Assembly: GCA_029561195.1 (NCBI GenBank)
Contig: JAKQJK010000158.1
Span: 1-39,596, forward strand
Length of the DNA: 39,596 nucleotides
DNA from: Pseudomonadota bacterium
Lineage (GTDB): Bacteria; Pseudomonadota; Gammaproteobacteria; Burkholderiales; Burkholderiaceae_C
Direction: 5' to 3'
Part shown: positions 23,469 to 31,611 of the stretch, piece after piece
Layout: each line of letters opens with the position of its first letter
Numbering within the stretch: position 1 is the stretch's first letter
Translations under genes and position numbers: made by a program
Notes under the pieces: generated by a model
Seen by the model: the letters and a program-made list of their open reading frames with translations, nothing else
Database searches by the model: none
Told to the model about the DNA's origin: nothing

Positions 23469-24548
23469 ATGAATAGATACAACAGGATTGCCAAATGTGT
23501 CTGCATCGGCTTGGTCTTGCTTCTGCCTCTGCTATTGCAGGGTTTAGGTACCCACTGGGTTCGCATTGCCGACACAGCATTGCTGTATGTGATGATGGCG
23601 CTTGGTTTGAATATTGTGGTGGGTTATGCGGGTCTGCTGGACCTGGGCTACGTGGCCTTCTATGCCGTGGGCGCCTACATGATTGCCCTGCTGACTTCGT
23701 CGCACCTGACTGACAACTTCGTCTGGATCAGCGCACTATTCCCGGCCGGTCTTGACGCACCCTGGTGGGTCACGCTTCCCTTGGGTGCCCTGCTGGCCGG
23801 ATGCCTCGGGACATTGCTGGGTGCGCCCACTCTGAAACTGCGAGGTGACTACCTAGCGATCGTGACACTGGGTTTCGGGGAAATCGTGCGGATATTGATC
23901 AACAACCTGGGTCATCCGATCAATATCACCAACGGTGCCAAAGGCCTGGGTCCGATTGCTTCGATCAGCTTCTTCGGTCTGGATCTTGGCAAGCGTTTGT
24001 CTTTTGGCAACTACGAGATCGCCTCCGTGACCCTTTACTACTACCTGTTTCTGATGCTGGCGGCATTTGCAGTGACGATCTGCTATCGCCTGCAGGACTC
24101 CCGCATTGGTCGCGCATGGATGGCTATTCGCGACGACGAGATAGCAGCAGAGGCTATGGGCATCAACACGCGCAACATGAAGTTACTTGCTTTCGCTATT
24201 GGCGCCAGTTTTGGCGGTGTCGCGGGGGCTCTGTTTGGTGCCTTTCAGGGCTTTGTGTCGCCAGAAGCCTTCAGTCTGCAGGAGTCGGTGTTGATTGTGG
24301 CCATGGTGGTATTTGGCGGTATTGGTCATATCCCGGGGGTGATCCTGGGCGCCGTGCTGCTGACTGCTTTACCGGAGGCGCTTCGTTATGTCGTCGGCCC
24401 CCTTCAGGCGATGACTGACGGCCGCTTCGATGCCGGCACCGTGCGCCAGCAGCTAATTGCACTGGCCATGATCATCGTTATGCTGCTGCGCCCGCGTGGA
24501 TTGTGGCCGTCGCCTGCACATGGCAAATCGCTGTTACAGGCTTCTTGA
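23469..24548 (+). CDS. Branched-chain amino acid ABC transporter permease (LivM-like), solitary
   Basis: A 359-residue permease with roughly ten hydrophobic spans. Family motifs: ALGLNIVVGYAGLLDLGYVAF, LRGDYLAIVTLGFGEIVRI, the coupling-helix region GRAWMAIRDDEIAAEAMGIN, and VFGGIGHIPGVILGAVLL. It would form a channel with a LivH partner and two LivF/LivG ATPases. None of these, and no binding protein, is in the window. The ATG at 23469 begins the first span; an earlier in-frame ATG at 23412 adds polar residues. The last 15 bases overlap the end of the convergent CHASE2 kinase gene. The partner subunits must be supplied from elsewhere, or this is a stray copy. Confidence 0.85.
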   Translation: MNRYNRIAKCVCIGLVLLLPLLLQGLGTHWVRIADTALLYVMMALGLNIVVGYAGLLDLGYVAFYAVGAYMIALLTSSHLTDNFVWISALFPAGLDAPWWVTLPLGALLAGCLGTLLGAPTLKLRGDYLAIVTLGFGEIVRILINNLGHPINITNGAKGLGPIASISFFGLDLGKRLSFGNYEIASVTLYYYLFLMLAAFAVTICYRLQDSRIGRAWMAIRDDEIAAEAMGINTRNMKLLAFAIGASFGGVAGALFGAFQGFVSPEAFSLQESVLIVAMVVFGGIGHIPGVILGAVLLTALPEALRYVVGPLQAMTDGRFDAGTVRQQLIALAMIIVMLLRPRGLWPSPAHGKSLLQAS

Positions 24549-26507
24549 TACGGTTTGTCGCGCTAGCCGGAAGACCATGTTGAAGCCGCCTTCAAGCGGG
24601 TGTTCTGCCGACAGCGTAGCTTCGTGCTTTTCAGCCACCAGCCGGGCCAGCGCCAGGCCCAGACCATGCCCTGTGGTGGTGGACTTGGCCTGCGCGTAGC
24701 GCTGGCTCAGATGCGCCAGCGACTCGGATTCAAAGCCAGTGCCCTCGTCATGAACGGTCAGCGCGTAACCCGCAACAGACTCTTCCAGTGACAAAGTGAT
24801 AGGGCGGCCGCGCGGGCCATGGCGCAGGGCGTTCCACCCCAGGTTGAGCAGCGTGCGATGCAACAGTCGGGCGTCGCCACGCACCACGGCCACGTCCAGC
24901 GTGCAACGGCGCTCTACCCGGCTGCCGGCGCTGCGGGCATCTTCAAACAGGTCGTCTGCGCTCTGGTGGAGGATTTGCACCAGATCCACCTCGCCAAAAA
25001 ATGCAGGGTCCAGCGCCTCGGCGCGGCCCATAAGCAAAAACTGCTCAGATAGATCCAGCGCGCGGCGGGCACATTCATCGATGCGGTTGAGCATGGCCGC
25101 GTTATCGGCGCGCCGGTCTACCGGCAAATTGGCCGCCAGTGAACGCAGAGATACCAGTGGTGAGCGCAGGTCATGGGCCAGGTGGCGCATCATGTCTTCG
25201 CGGTGTTGGTGGGCCTCAGGTGTGTTGCTGTCGGTGGCCAGTGCCGTCGCAATCTGGTCTACCGCACGGGTAATGGCCGCAATGCGGCTTTCAACTGGAT
25301 CAAAAAAGCTGCCGGCGTCCATCGAGGTAGCTACCCCGTGCCCGGGCTGTGCCAGGGCAGCAATGCGGCCGGTCTCGCGGGTCATGGCGCTCAGGCTGGC
25401 CTCCAGACGACGCCAGCTCCACAAGGGATATGCCAATGCCATCGCAACGATAGGCGCCGCAGGTGCCCACCATAATCCCCAAACCTTCAAAGCCCCCACG
25501 GCACCGAGCGCTGCACAGGCGCACGCCGCGATGGTGGCCCACAATGAGGCTTGTGGCGTGGTAACCACCAGCACCGCCATCAGGCTCATCAACATCACGA
25601 TGGACAGGGTCATGCGCACCCAGCCATCCACTGGCCGGGGTGAGCGCCCTGTGTTCAGACCATCCAGCACGTTGGCTACGAACTCGACACCAGGCATGGT
25701 GCCGTTACTGCCTGCCAGCGGCGTGACCAGGTTATCGCCCAGTCCGGTGGCCGTGGCGCCAAGCAGGATGACGCGACCCGTGAGTTCCTGCGCAGGGATA
25801 CGACCATCCAGCAAGTCGGCAAGTGATCGGCGGGTGAAATGTCCGGGTGGCCCGGCGAAAGGAACCAGGCGTGCTTCCGATAATGCGGCAGCGGGCTTTG
25901 CAACCTGCTTGGTGATCGGCCCGGCAACCGATTTGGATGAAGGGGTCGAGAGTTGCATCAGCACCTGGGCTACATGCGGGTAAGCAATGCCGCCCGCCAC
26001 CTCTACCGACATGTAGCGTCGGCTCACGCCATCACGGTCCACCAGCGCTTGCGCATGGCCCAGATGCGCAGCGGCGGCCAGCACGGGCAGGGGTTGCACC
26101 GCCACGTCACCGGTGTTGGGCATGAACACAGGCAACACCACACGACCATGCCGGGCCAGCGCCGTGGCGAGCCGGGCGTCTGCCCCAGGGTCATCAAGCT
26201 GGGGTTCTGAAAAAATAACATCGAGCAGCACGGGGCCTGCACCCGCGTCAGTGAAGCGATCCATCGCATCTGCCAGCAAGCCACGCGACCAGGGCCAGCG
26301 ACCCTGACGCGCCAGGCTGTCTTCATCGATGGCAAGAATCAGGATGGCGGCTGACGGTGCACGACCTGACCATGTGACGCTCGTGTCATAGAGCCAGAAA
26401 TCGGCGCGCTCCAGCCAGCCCCAGCGCACAGCGGCAACCAGTGCGGCGCCGAGCAACAGCGTGATGAGCGCCCACTCGCGTAAATGACCGCCGGTGGCTC
26501 TCTTCAC
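24534..26507 (-). CDS. CHASE2-domain sensor histidine kinase
   Basis: A 657-residue membrane kinase. One N-terminal span (about 13-30) leads into an extracytoplasmic CHASE2 domain (about 35-290: ILAIDEDSLARQGRWPWSR, GPVLLDVIFSEP, GRVILLGATATGLGDNLVTP), then three closely spaced spans (about 298-365). The kinase core has H445 (MMRHLAHDLRSPLV), an N box NLGWNALRHG, G1 DEGTGF and G2 GHGLGLALA, all intact. It is the last gene of a regulator-FecR/LysM-kinase unit, 18 bases after the FecR gene. CHASE2 ligands are unknown; with a LysM/FecR protein beside it, an envelope or peptidoglycan signal is a fair guess. The stop overlaps the convergent livM stop region by 15 bases. Confidence 0.9.
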   Translation of the reverse strand: MKRATGGHLREWALITLLLGAALVAAVRWGWLERADFWLYDTSVTWSGRAPSAAILILAIDEDSLARQGRWPWSRGLLADAMDRFTDAGAGPVLLDVIFSEPQLDDPGADARLATALARHGRVVLPVFMPNTGDVAVQPLPVLAAAAHLGHAQALVDRDGVSRRYMSVEVAGGIAYPHVAQVLMQLSTPSSKSVAGPITKQVAKPAAALSEARLVPFAGPPGHFTRRSLADLLDGRIPAQELTGRVILLGATATGLGDNLVTPLAGSNGTMPGVEFVANVLDGLNTGRSPRPVDGWVRMTLSIVMLMSLMAVLVVTTPQASLWATIAACACAALGAVGALKVWGLWWAPAAPIVAMALAYPLWSWRRLEASLSAMTRETGRIAALAQPGHGVATSMDAGSFFDPVESRIAAITRAVDQIATALATDSNTPEAHQHREDMMRHLAHDLRSPLVSLRSLAANLPVDRRADNAAMLNRIDECARRALDLSEQFLLMGRAEALDPAFFGEVDLVQILHQSADDLFEDARSAGSRVERRCTLDVAVVRGDARLLHRTLLNLGWNALRHGPRGRPITLSLEESVAGYALTVHDEGTGFESESLAHLSQRYAQAKSTTTGHGLGLALARLVAEKHEATLSAEHPLEGGFNMVFRLARQTVSRSL

Positions 26508-26525
26508 AGCTTCATCACCGCGTTG

Positions 26526-28202
26526 TCACAACAAAGGCAACAAAACCATCAGCAGGAGCAGGCCCCAGGGGTGCTTATAGGGCACCTCAAAGCGCTGCGA
26601 GGACGACCAGGTGCCCGGGCGGCCATCCGGCAGCACCACTTGGGTCCGCACGAAATAGGTGCCCGATTTCGGTGTGGGCAATTCCAGACGTGAGCCCGCC
26701 ACCACTTGGTCAAATTCGGTGGTGGCAAAGTTCACATCGGTCGATACCTGCACGCGATGGCTGAACCCGGCTGGGCCCGACCACGCCAGCTTCAGGCCAC
26801 CCTCGCCCACTTCAGGTGGGACCATGGCCGAAGGTGGCAGCAAGGTAAACGAAGCACCGTCGGCAAACGGTCCCCGGGGGCCCTCGGCAAAGGGTGCCTT
26901 GACCCCATCAGGCCGCATCGTGGCAACACGCCAGTAGTAAGTGCCCGGCACCCAGGCCGCATCCATCGGCAACCGGTTGCCCTTGACGCCAGCACGGTCC
27001 AACACCAGGTCGGCAAAGCGCACGTCGCGCGCCACCTGGACCTGATACAGCGGCGCGCCGGTCAATTCCGTCCATGCAAGCTCGCCACTGCCTGCCACAC
27101 TGGCACCCGGTGAGGGCGACAACAACAAGGGCGGCTCAGGCCGCGCGCGAATGGCAAGGGGCACCTGGGCTTCGCGCCCCTCTAGCCCCTGTGCGTCCGC
27201 AGCACGAACCCGCACATGGTAGTCACCGTCAGGCAAACTGGTCAGCAGCCAGGTTGGGGTGGTGGTGCGCTCGTCCTGCAACAGTCGTGTAAACGCGGTA
27301 TCTGTCGCCACCTGCCAGCGCCAGGCCAGAGCGCCAGCCAGCGGCGGAACCGTCAGACTTTGTGCGGTGCGCTCGACGCGTTGTGGCAAGGCAGACACAT
27401 TAGCTGCGGGCAACAGTGACACCACCGCACCCAAGCGACCGGCCTCTGCGCGCAACCCCTGGGCTTCATTCAATGTGGCCTTGCCCGGTGCGCCAGCAGC
27501 TGGCAAGACCTCACCCACAGCCACGACACCAGTCAACACCTCGTGCCGGCTGGCCTCGCCCTCTGCCGCCACCCGAAAGCGGGTGCCACGCACCGCAGTA
27601 ACCACACGCGGCGTGCGGATCTCGAAACTAGAGGCCGGGTCTTTCAGCGGTACAACGGTGGTGTCCGCCGAACCTTTCTGAAGTTCAATTGTGGTAGCCC
27701 GCACGGCGGTGCCATCCACCTCGCGCAACACACCCAGACTGGCCTGTGTGTTGGGCGGAAACACCACCATTGCCCCATCGGCCACACGCAAGGTCAACGA
27801 GCCTGACGCGCCGGTATCAAAACTGTCACCGGCCTTGAGTTGCGCGCCTGCAACCACCGGTTTGCCAGCCACCAGAACAGTGCCTTGCACAAAGACCACC
27901 TCAGCAGTCAGCTCGGACCAGCGCAGCCACTTCAACGGAATGCGCAAGCTGCTGCCGGGTTGCAGGCGCCGGTCCTGGTTGATGCGGTTGTAGCGCTTGA
28001 GCTCCGGCCAGCGCTGCGGATCCTGAAGAAAGCGCTGGCTGATCCCGATCAGCGTGTCGCCGGGTGCAATCGAAAGCGTGAGATCTTCAGCCGCCTGGAC
28101 GGTCAGCACCAGCGAAGCAGAAAGCAATAGAGAGCAGCGCAGCACATGTAATGACAGGCGCTGGGCCTGGCAACTAGCCCAGTGGTTCAAGACGGTACCC
28201 AT
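26526..28202 (-). CDS. LysM + FecR domain envelope protein
   Basis: A 558-residue exported protein. Signal peptide near residues 15-38 (CSLLLSASLVLTVQA), then a LysM module (SIAPGDTLIGISQRFLQDPQ, about 43-90) expected to touch peptidoglycan, then a FecR domain (about 115-230: AQLKAGDSFDTGASGSLTLR, TPRVVTAVRGTRFRV). It continues into beta-rich fibronectin-like repeats (YHVRVRAADAQGL; YYWRVATMRPDG) and ends in a hydrophobic anchor HPWGLLLLMVLLPLL. Classical FecR works with an ECF sigma factor, but none is present; it is sandwiched between a response regulator and a CHASE2 kinase. It overlaps the regulator gene by 29 bases. The likely role is an envelope sensor arm or ligand for the kinase. Confidence 0.88.
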   Translation of the reverse strand: MGTVLNHWASCQAQRLSLHVLRCSLLLSASLVLTVQAAEDLTLSIAPGDTLIGISQRFLQDPQRWPELKRYNRINQDRRLQPGSSLRIPLKWLRWSELTAEVVFVQGTVLVAGKPVVAGAQLKAGDSFDTGASGSLTLRVADGAMVVFPPNTQASLGVLREVDGTAVRATTIELQKGSADTTVVPLKDPASSFEIRTPRVVTAVRGTRFRVAAEGEASRHEVLTGVVAVGEVLPAAGAPGKATLNEAQGLRAEAGRLGAVVSLLPAANVSALPQRVERTAQSLTVPPLAGALAWRWQVATDTAFTRLLQDERTTTPTWLLTSLPDGDYHVRVRAADAQGLEGREAQVPLAIRARPEPPLLLSPSPGASVAGSGELAWTELTGAPLYQVQVARDVRFADLVLDRAGVKGNRLPMDAAWVPGTYYWRVATMRPDGVKAPFAEGPRGPFADGASFTLLPPSAMVPPEVGEGGLKLAWSGPAGFSHRVQVSTDVNFATTEFDQVVAGSRLELPTPKSGTYFVRTQVVLPDGRPGTWSSSQRFEVPYKHPWGLLLLMVLLPLL

Positions 28203-28854
28203 GCGCGTAAACAGAAGTGATGCGCCAGCCGTTCTCCGGCAGCTTCAACGCACTGCGCAGCTGGCTGACGTGAATATCCAGCGTGCGGGTTTGCACCTGG
28301 GCGTTCAGGCCCCAAACAGCTTCGAGCAGATAAGTGCGGGACAGCAGACGGCCAACGTTGCGGAATAAAACCACAGCCAGCTGGAATTGACGCAGCGTCA
28401 ACTCGACCGGCTCGCCATTGAGTTTGGCGGCGCTGGCGGCCGGATCAAATACAAACGGGGGCACAGACAGGGGTTGAGCCACTGCCCCAGCGCTGTCAGC
28501 ACGTCTCTTGAGCGCAGTCAACCTAGCCAGCAACTCGGCAGGTCGCGCTGGTTTGACCAGAAAATCATCTGCACCATGGCTCAGTGCATCAACCACGTCC
28601 TGCTCAGCATCGCGACTGGTCAGAAACAGTACGGGAATGTTGTCGTGGCGCTGGCGAATGGCATCCAGCACCTTGACGCCGGACATGTCGGGAAGGCCCC
28701 AGTCCAGCACCAGCACGTCGAAAGTTTCGTGCAACGTCCCGCGCAAAAAGGTCTCGCCACGGGAAAACACTTCGCAGCTGTGCCCGGCCGTCTGCAACGA
28801 GTTAACAGTCTGGGCAGCGTGATCCGGGTCGTCTTCAAGCAGGGCTACTCTCAA
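28174..28854 (-). CDS. OmpR-family response regulator with TTG start
   Basis: A 226-residue regulator. The receiver has LLEDDPD, phospho-acceptor D51 (VLVLDWGLPDMSG), T79 and K101 (DDFLVKPA). The DNA-binding wing carries LTLRQFQLAVVLFRNVG and DIHVSQLRSALKLPENG. I choose the TTG at 28854 because a good GGGAGG sits about 8 bases upstream, and because receivers of this family begin two residues before the first strand (RVALLEDD); the open frame continues to 28959 without a convincing start. It heads the operon with the LysM/FecR protein and the CHASE2 kinase, its obvious cognate sensor. Confidence 0.87.
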   Translation of the reverse strand: MRVALLEDDPDHAAQTVNSLQTAGHSCEVFSRGETFLRGTLHETFDVLVLDWGLPDMSGVKVLDAIRQRHDNIPVLFLTSRDAEQDVVDALSHGADDFLVKPARPAELLARLTALKRRADSAGAVAQPLSVPPFVFDPAASAAKLNGEPVELTLRQFQLAVVLFRNVGRLLSRTYLLEAVWGLNAQVQTRTLDIHVSQLRSALKLPENGWRITSVYAHGYRLEPLG

Positions 28855-28982
28855 CGTAATGTCCTCCCTCACATAATCTTGGCGTACGTGTTGCGCCCGT
28901 ATTATGACCGCTGCAAGGTCAGATGCAGGTCGTTTGCAAGACATCGGTAAAACGTCCAAAATGGTGCCAACACGGAAACCTC

Positions 28983-30407
28983 ATGAACGCTCCCACCCAA
29001 GCCGCCCACCTGATCCCGGAAATTAACCAGCGCGCCACGCCGCAAGTGCTGATCGACGCCCTGAAGGCCCGCTTTGCCGCCAACTGCTCCACCGCGCTGG
29101 TAGTGCGTGAGCAGCACGGACGGGATGAGTCGTCTTTCTCTGCGCCGCCGCCATCAGCGGTGGTTTTTGCGGAATCCACCCGCGACGTGGCTGACGCCGT
29201 GAAGCTGGCCAGTGACCACAACGTGCCCGTGATCCCCTTTGGTGTGGGCTCGTCGCTGGAGGGCCATTTGCTGGCCGTGCAGGGCGGCATCAGCATCGAC
29301 GTGAGCCGCATGAACAAGGTGCTGAGCATCAATGCCGAGGATTTGACCGTAACCGTGCAGCCCGGCGTCACGCGCAAGCAGCTCAATGAAGAGATCAAGA
29401 GTACCGGCCTGTTTTTTCCGATTGACCCCGGTGCCGATGCATCGCTGGGTGGCATGGCGGCCACGCGCGCCAGCGGCACCAACGCCGTGCGCTACGGCAC
29501 TATGCGCGAAAACGTGCTGGCGCTGGAGGTGGTGACGGCAGACGGCTCGGTGATCCGCACCGGCACCCGTGCCAAAAAATCAAGCGCCGGCTACGACCTG
29601 ACGCGCCTGATGGTCGGCAGCGAAGGCACACTGGGGGTGATGACCGAGATCACGCTGAAGATTTACCCGCTGCCTGAAGCCGTGTCCGCCGCGATCTGCT
29701 CGTTCCCCAGCATTGAGGCGGCTGTGCGCACCACGATTCAGGTGATCCAGCTGGGCGTGCCGATTGCGCGTGTGGAGCTGATCGACAAAAACACCGTGCG
29801 CATGGTGAACACGTACGCCAAATTGGGCCTGCGCGAAGAGCCCATGCTGCTGATGGAATTCCACGGCTCGCCGGCTAGCGTAAAGGAGCAGGCGCAAACC
29901 GTGCAGGAACTCGCCAGCGACCTGGGTGGCAACGCATTCGAGTGGGCCGAAACCCCGGAAGAGCGCACCAGGCTGTGGACCGCGCGGCACAACGCCTACT
30001 TTGCCGCCGTGCAGTCCAAACCCGGCTGCCGTGTGATTTCAACCGACACCTGTGTACCCATCAGCAAACTGGCCGACTGCCTGCTGGACTCCGTAGCCGA
30101 GGCAGACGCCAGCGGCATTCCGTACTTTCTGGTGGGCCACGTGGGCGATGGCAACTTCCATTTTGGTTATCTGCTGGACCCGAATATGCCCGAAGAACGT
30201 GAAGTGGCCGAGGGGCTGAATCACCAGCTGGTAGCGCGTGCGCTGCGCCTGGAAGGCACCTGCACCGGCGAGCACGGCGTGGGCCTGCACAAGATGGATT
30301 TTCTGGTGACGGAAGCGGGGGTGGGCGCCGTGGACATGATGCGCACCATTAAGCGTGCACTGGACCCGAAGAACATCATGAACCCCGGGAAAATATTCTC
30401 GCTATAG
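28983..30407 (+). CDS. FAD-linked oxidase, D-lactate dehydrogenase (cytochrome)-like
   Basis: A 474-residue flavoprotein. The PCMH-type FAD domain (about 55-235) contains VIPFGVGSSLEGHLLAVQGG, DPGADASLGGMAATRASGTN and TRAKKSSAGYDLTRLMVGSE. The FAD-oxidase C-terminal domain has VGHVGDGNFHFGYLLDP and GTCTGEHGVGLHKMDFL. This pattern matches D-lactate dehydrogenase (cytochrome) and close relatives such as glycolate oxidase GlcD or other D-2-hydroxyacid dehydrogenases; the exact acid is not certain. The ATG at 28983 begins the family start. It is divergent from the response regulator and is followed by a large hairpin at 30431. A -35-like TTGGCG and -10-like TATTAT (28879-28905, spacer 15) lie upstream. 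Confidence 0.87.
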   Translation: MNAPTQAAHLIPEINQRATPQVLIDALKARFAANCSTALVVREQHGRDESSFSAPPPSAVVFAESTRDVADAVKLASDHNVPVIPFGVGSSLEGHLLAVQGGISIDVSRMNKVLSINAEDLTVTVQPGVTRKQLNEEIKSTGLFFPIDPGADASLGGMAATRASGTNAVRYGTMRENVLALEVVTADGSVIRTGTRAKKSSAGYDLTRLMVGSEGTLGVMTEITLKIYPLPEAVSAAICSFPSIEAAVRTTIQVIQLGVPIARVELIDKNTVRMVNTYAKLGLREEPMLLMEFHGSPASVKEQAQTVQELASDLGGNAFEWAETPEERTRLWTARHNAYFAAVQSKPGCRVISTDTCVPISKLADCLLDSVAEADASGIPYFLVGHVGDGNFHFGYLLDPNMPEEREVAEGLNHQLVARALRLEGTCTGEHGVGLHKMDFLVTEAGVGAVDMMRTIKRALDPKNIMNPGKIFSL

Positions 30408-30430
30408 TTTTTATAGCTATTCACAAATAA
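30404..30430 (+). repeat. Dispersed repeat copy, 5' part (continues into hairpin)
   Basis: TATAGTTTTTATAGCTATTC, ACAAATAAC and the following CTGACGGGGGCTAGAGCC keep the order of the family core. Unlike other copies, the 3' part extends into a long inverted repeat, listed separately at 30431-30498. Confidence 0.6.
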
Positions 30431-30498
30431 CTGACGGGGGCTAGAGCCCAATTTGGCTCACAAGTATGAGCAATTTGGGCCCGCTTGGCCCCCGTTAG
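30431..30498. terminator. Long inverted repeat, likely bidirectional terminator
   Basis: The left arm CTGACGGGGGCTAGAGCC continues through CAATTTGGCTCA, and the right arm TGAGCAATTTGGGCCC continues to GGCCCCCGTTAG. With one G-T-type difference and a 2-base bulge they pair over about 30 bases around a short loop (CAAGTA). It sits between the convergent dehydrogenase (ends 30407) and CsgG (ends 30506) genes. TTTTCTTACTG follows on the plus side. Confidence 0.6.
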
Positions 30499-30505
30499 TG
30501 TTTTC

Positions 30506-31522
30506 TTACTGCTTGCGCAACATCAGCGCCTTGACCCAGGCGGTGCCCTTGGCGGTTTCGACTTTCATGAAGCCGTCTTTTTCTTCGCCGTCGAAGATCA
30601 CTTCGTCCGTCTTGCCCAGTGTGGCGACCACTGCGCCTTCTGAAGCCGTCTTGTAGGCCTTGACACCGGCGATCTTGGGCAGGTACACGTCACCCGCGTT
30701 ACCCGCACCGGCCTTCACGCTACCAGCCGCGTTGGCCTGGCTGGCGGCACTGCCCTTGGCTTGAATCAGCGACGGGTTGTCACGGATGGCCAGCACAATC
30801 TTGTTCCAGTTGTCCAGAAACGAGGCGGACACAATCTTGCCCTCGGCCGTGCTGGTGTAGCCACCCAGCGCGGCACCACCGCCAGCCCCGAACAACACCG
30901 CGCCGATGTTGAAGTCAGTTTTTTGGGCGCTGCCCTCGGCGGCGGCCACCTGAATGCCGGAGCGCGTGTCCGCCATGGTCATCGAGGTCTGTGCTTCCTT
31001 GAATTTCAGGCCACCGGCAATGGCGCCAAACAGGCCTAGTGCGCCACCAAACCCGGCCAGGCCACCGCCCACACCACCGGCATTGGGGTTGGAGAACACC
31101 ACGCTGGGCGTCACCACAAAATCAGCCGCAACCATCTGGCCCTTGCCCACGTTCTGGCCGCCCTGCATCTGGCCGTCAGCGGCCAGTGCGCGTTCCTGCA
31201 TCAGGTTCTGAAACGCCGCACCACGCTCGACGATCTGGAAGCAGTTTGACTGCTGGACGATCAGGCGGATCATGCCGGTCGGCGACTGCAGGCCAATGCG
31301 CAGCAGCGCTTGCAAGACCGCGTCTTGCGGTTCGACCACGGCCAGCGTGCCTTTGGGCGCATCGCATTTTTCAACCTTGGTTGCGTCTCCAGCAGGTCCG
31401 CTGGCGCCGCCCAGGGTCTGAGCCTGAGACATCTGAGGCAAGGCCAGCGCGCCAACCGCAACCAGCGCAGCAGCCATTGCAGACAGGGAAAAACGGGGAG
31501 AACGTAGTGATGGGGCAGACAT
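30506..31522 (-). CDS. CsgG/HfaB-family protein with C-terminal SH3-like domain
   Basis: A 338-residue exported protein. Signal peptide about 1-35 (AMAAALVAVGALALPQMSQA, no lipobox). The CsgG-like region has IRLIVQQSNCFQIVERGAAF then NLMQERALAADGQ, and a glycine-rich stretch GGVGGGLAGFGGALGLF. After an Ala/Gly linker, the last 60 residues (YLPKIAGVKAYKTASEGAVV to GTAWVKALMLRK) look like a bacterial SH3 domain. True CsgG forms the curli secretion pore as a lipoprotein; here no cysteine anchor and no curli genes are present, so a secretion role is doubtful. It lies downstream of a receiver-HD-GYP gene. Confidence 0.82.
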   Translation of the reverse strand: MSAPSLRSPRFSLSAMAAALVAVGALALPQMSQAQTLGGASGPAGDATKVEKCDAPKGTLAVVEPQDAVLQALLRIGLQSPTGMIRLIVQQSNCFQIVERGAAFQNLMQERALAADGQMQGGQNVGKGQMVAADFVVTPSVVFSNPNAGGVGGGLAGFGGALGLFGAIAGGLKFKEAQTSMTMADTRSGIQVAAAEGSAQKTDFNIGAVLFGAGGGAALGGYTSTAEGKIVSASFLDNWNKIVLAIRDNPSLIQAKGSAASQANAAGSVKAGAGNAGDVYLPKIAGVKAYKTASEGAVVATLGKTDEVIFDGEEKDGFMKVETAKGTAWVKALMLRKQ

Positions 31523-31563
31523 GTTTATTCCTCAATCAGGGTGAAAGCGGCTTACGCCACGGC

Positions 31564-31593
31564 ATAAATTCTGGGCACGCAATGGCTGTGCAA
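31564..31593 (-). promoter_or_regulatory. Putative promoter for the CsgG-like gene
   Basis: On the minus strand, TTGCAC (31593-31588) and ATTTAT (31569-31564) are 18 bases apart, about 42 bases ahead of the ATG, which has GAGGAAT upstream. This would let the gene be expressed apart from the HD-GYP gene that ends at 31612. Confidence 0.35.
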
Positions 31594-31611
31594 TAGCGCG
31601 GATCCACATTC

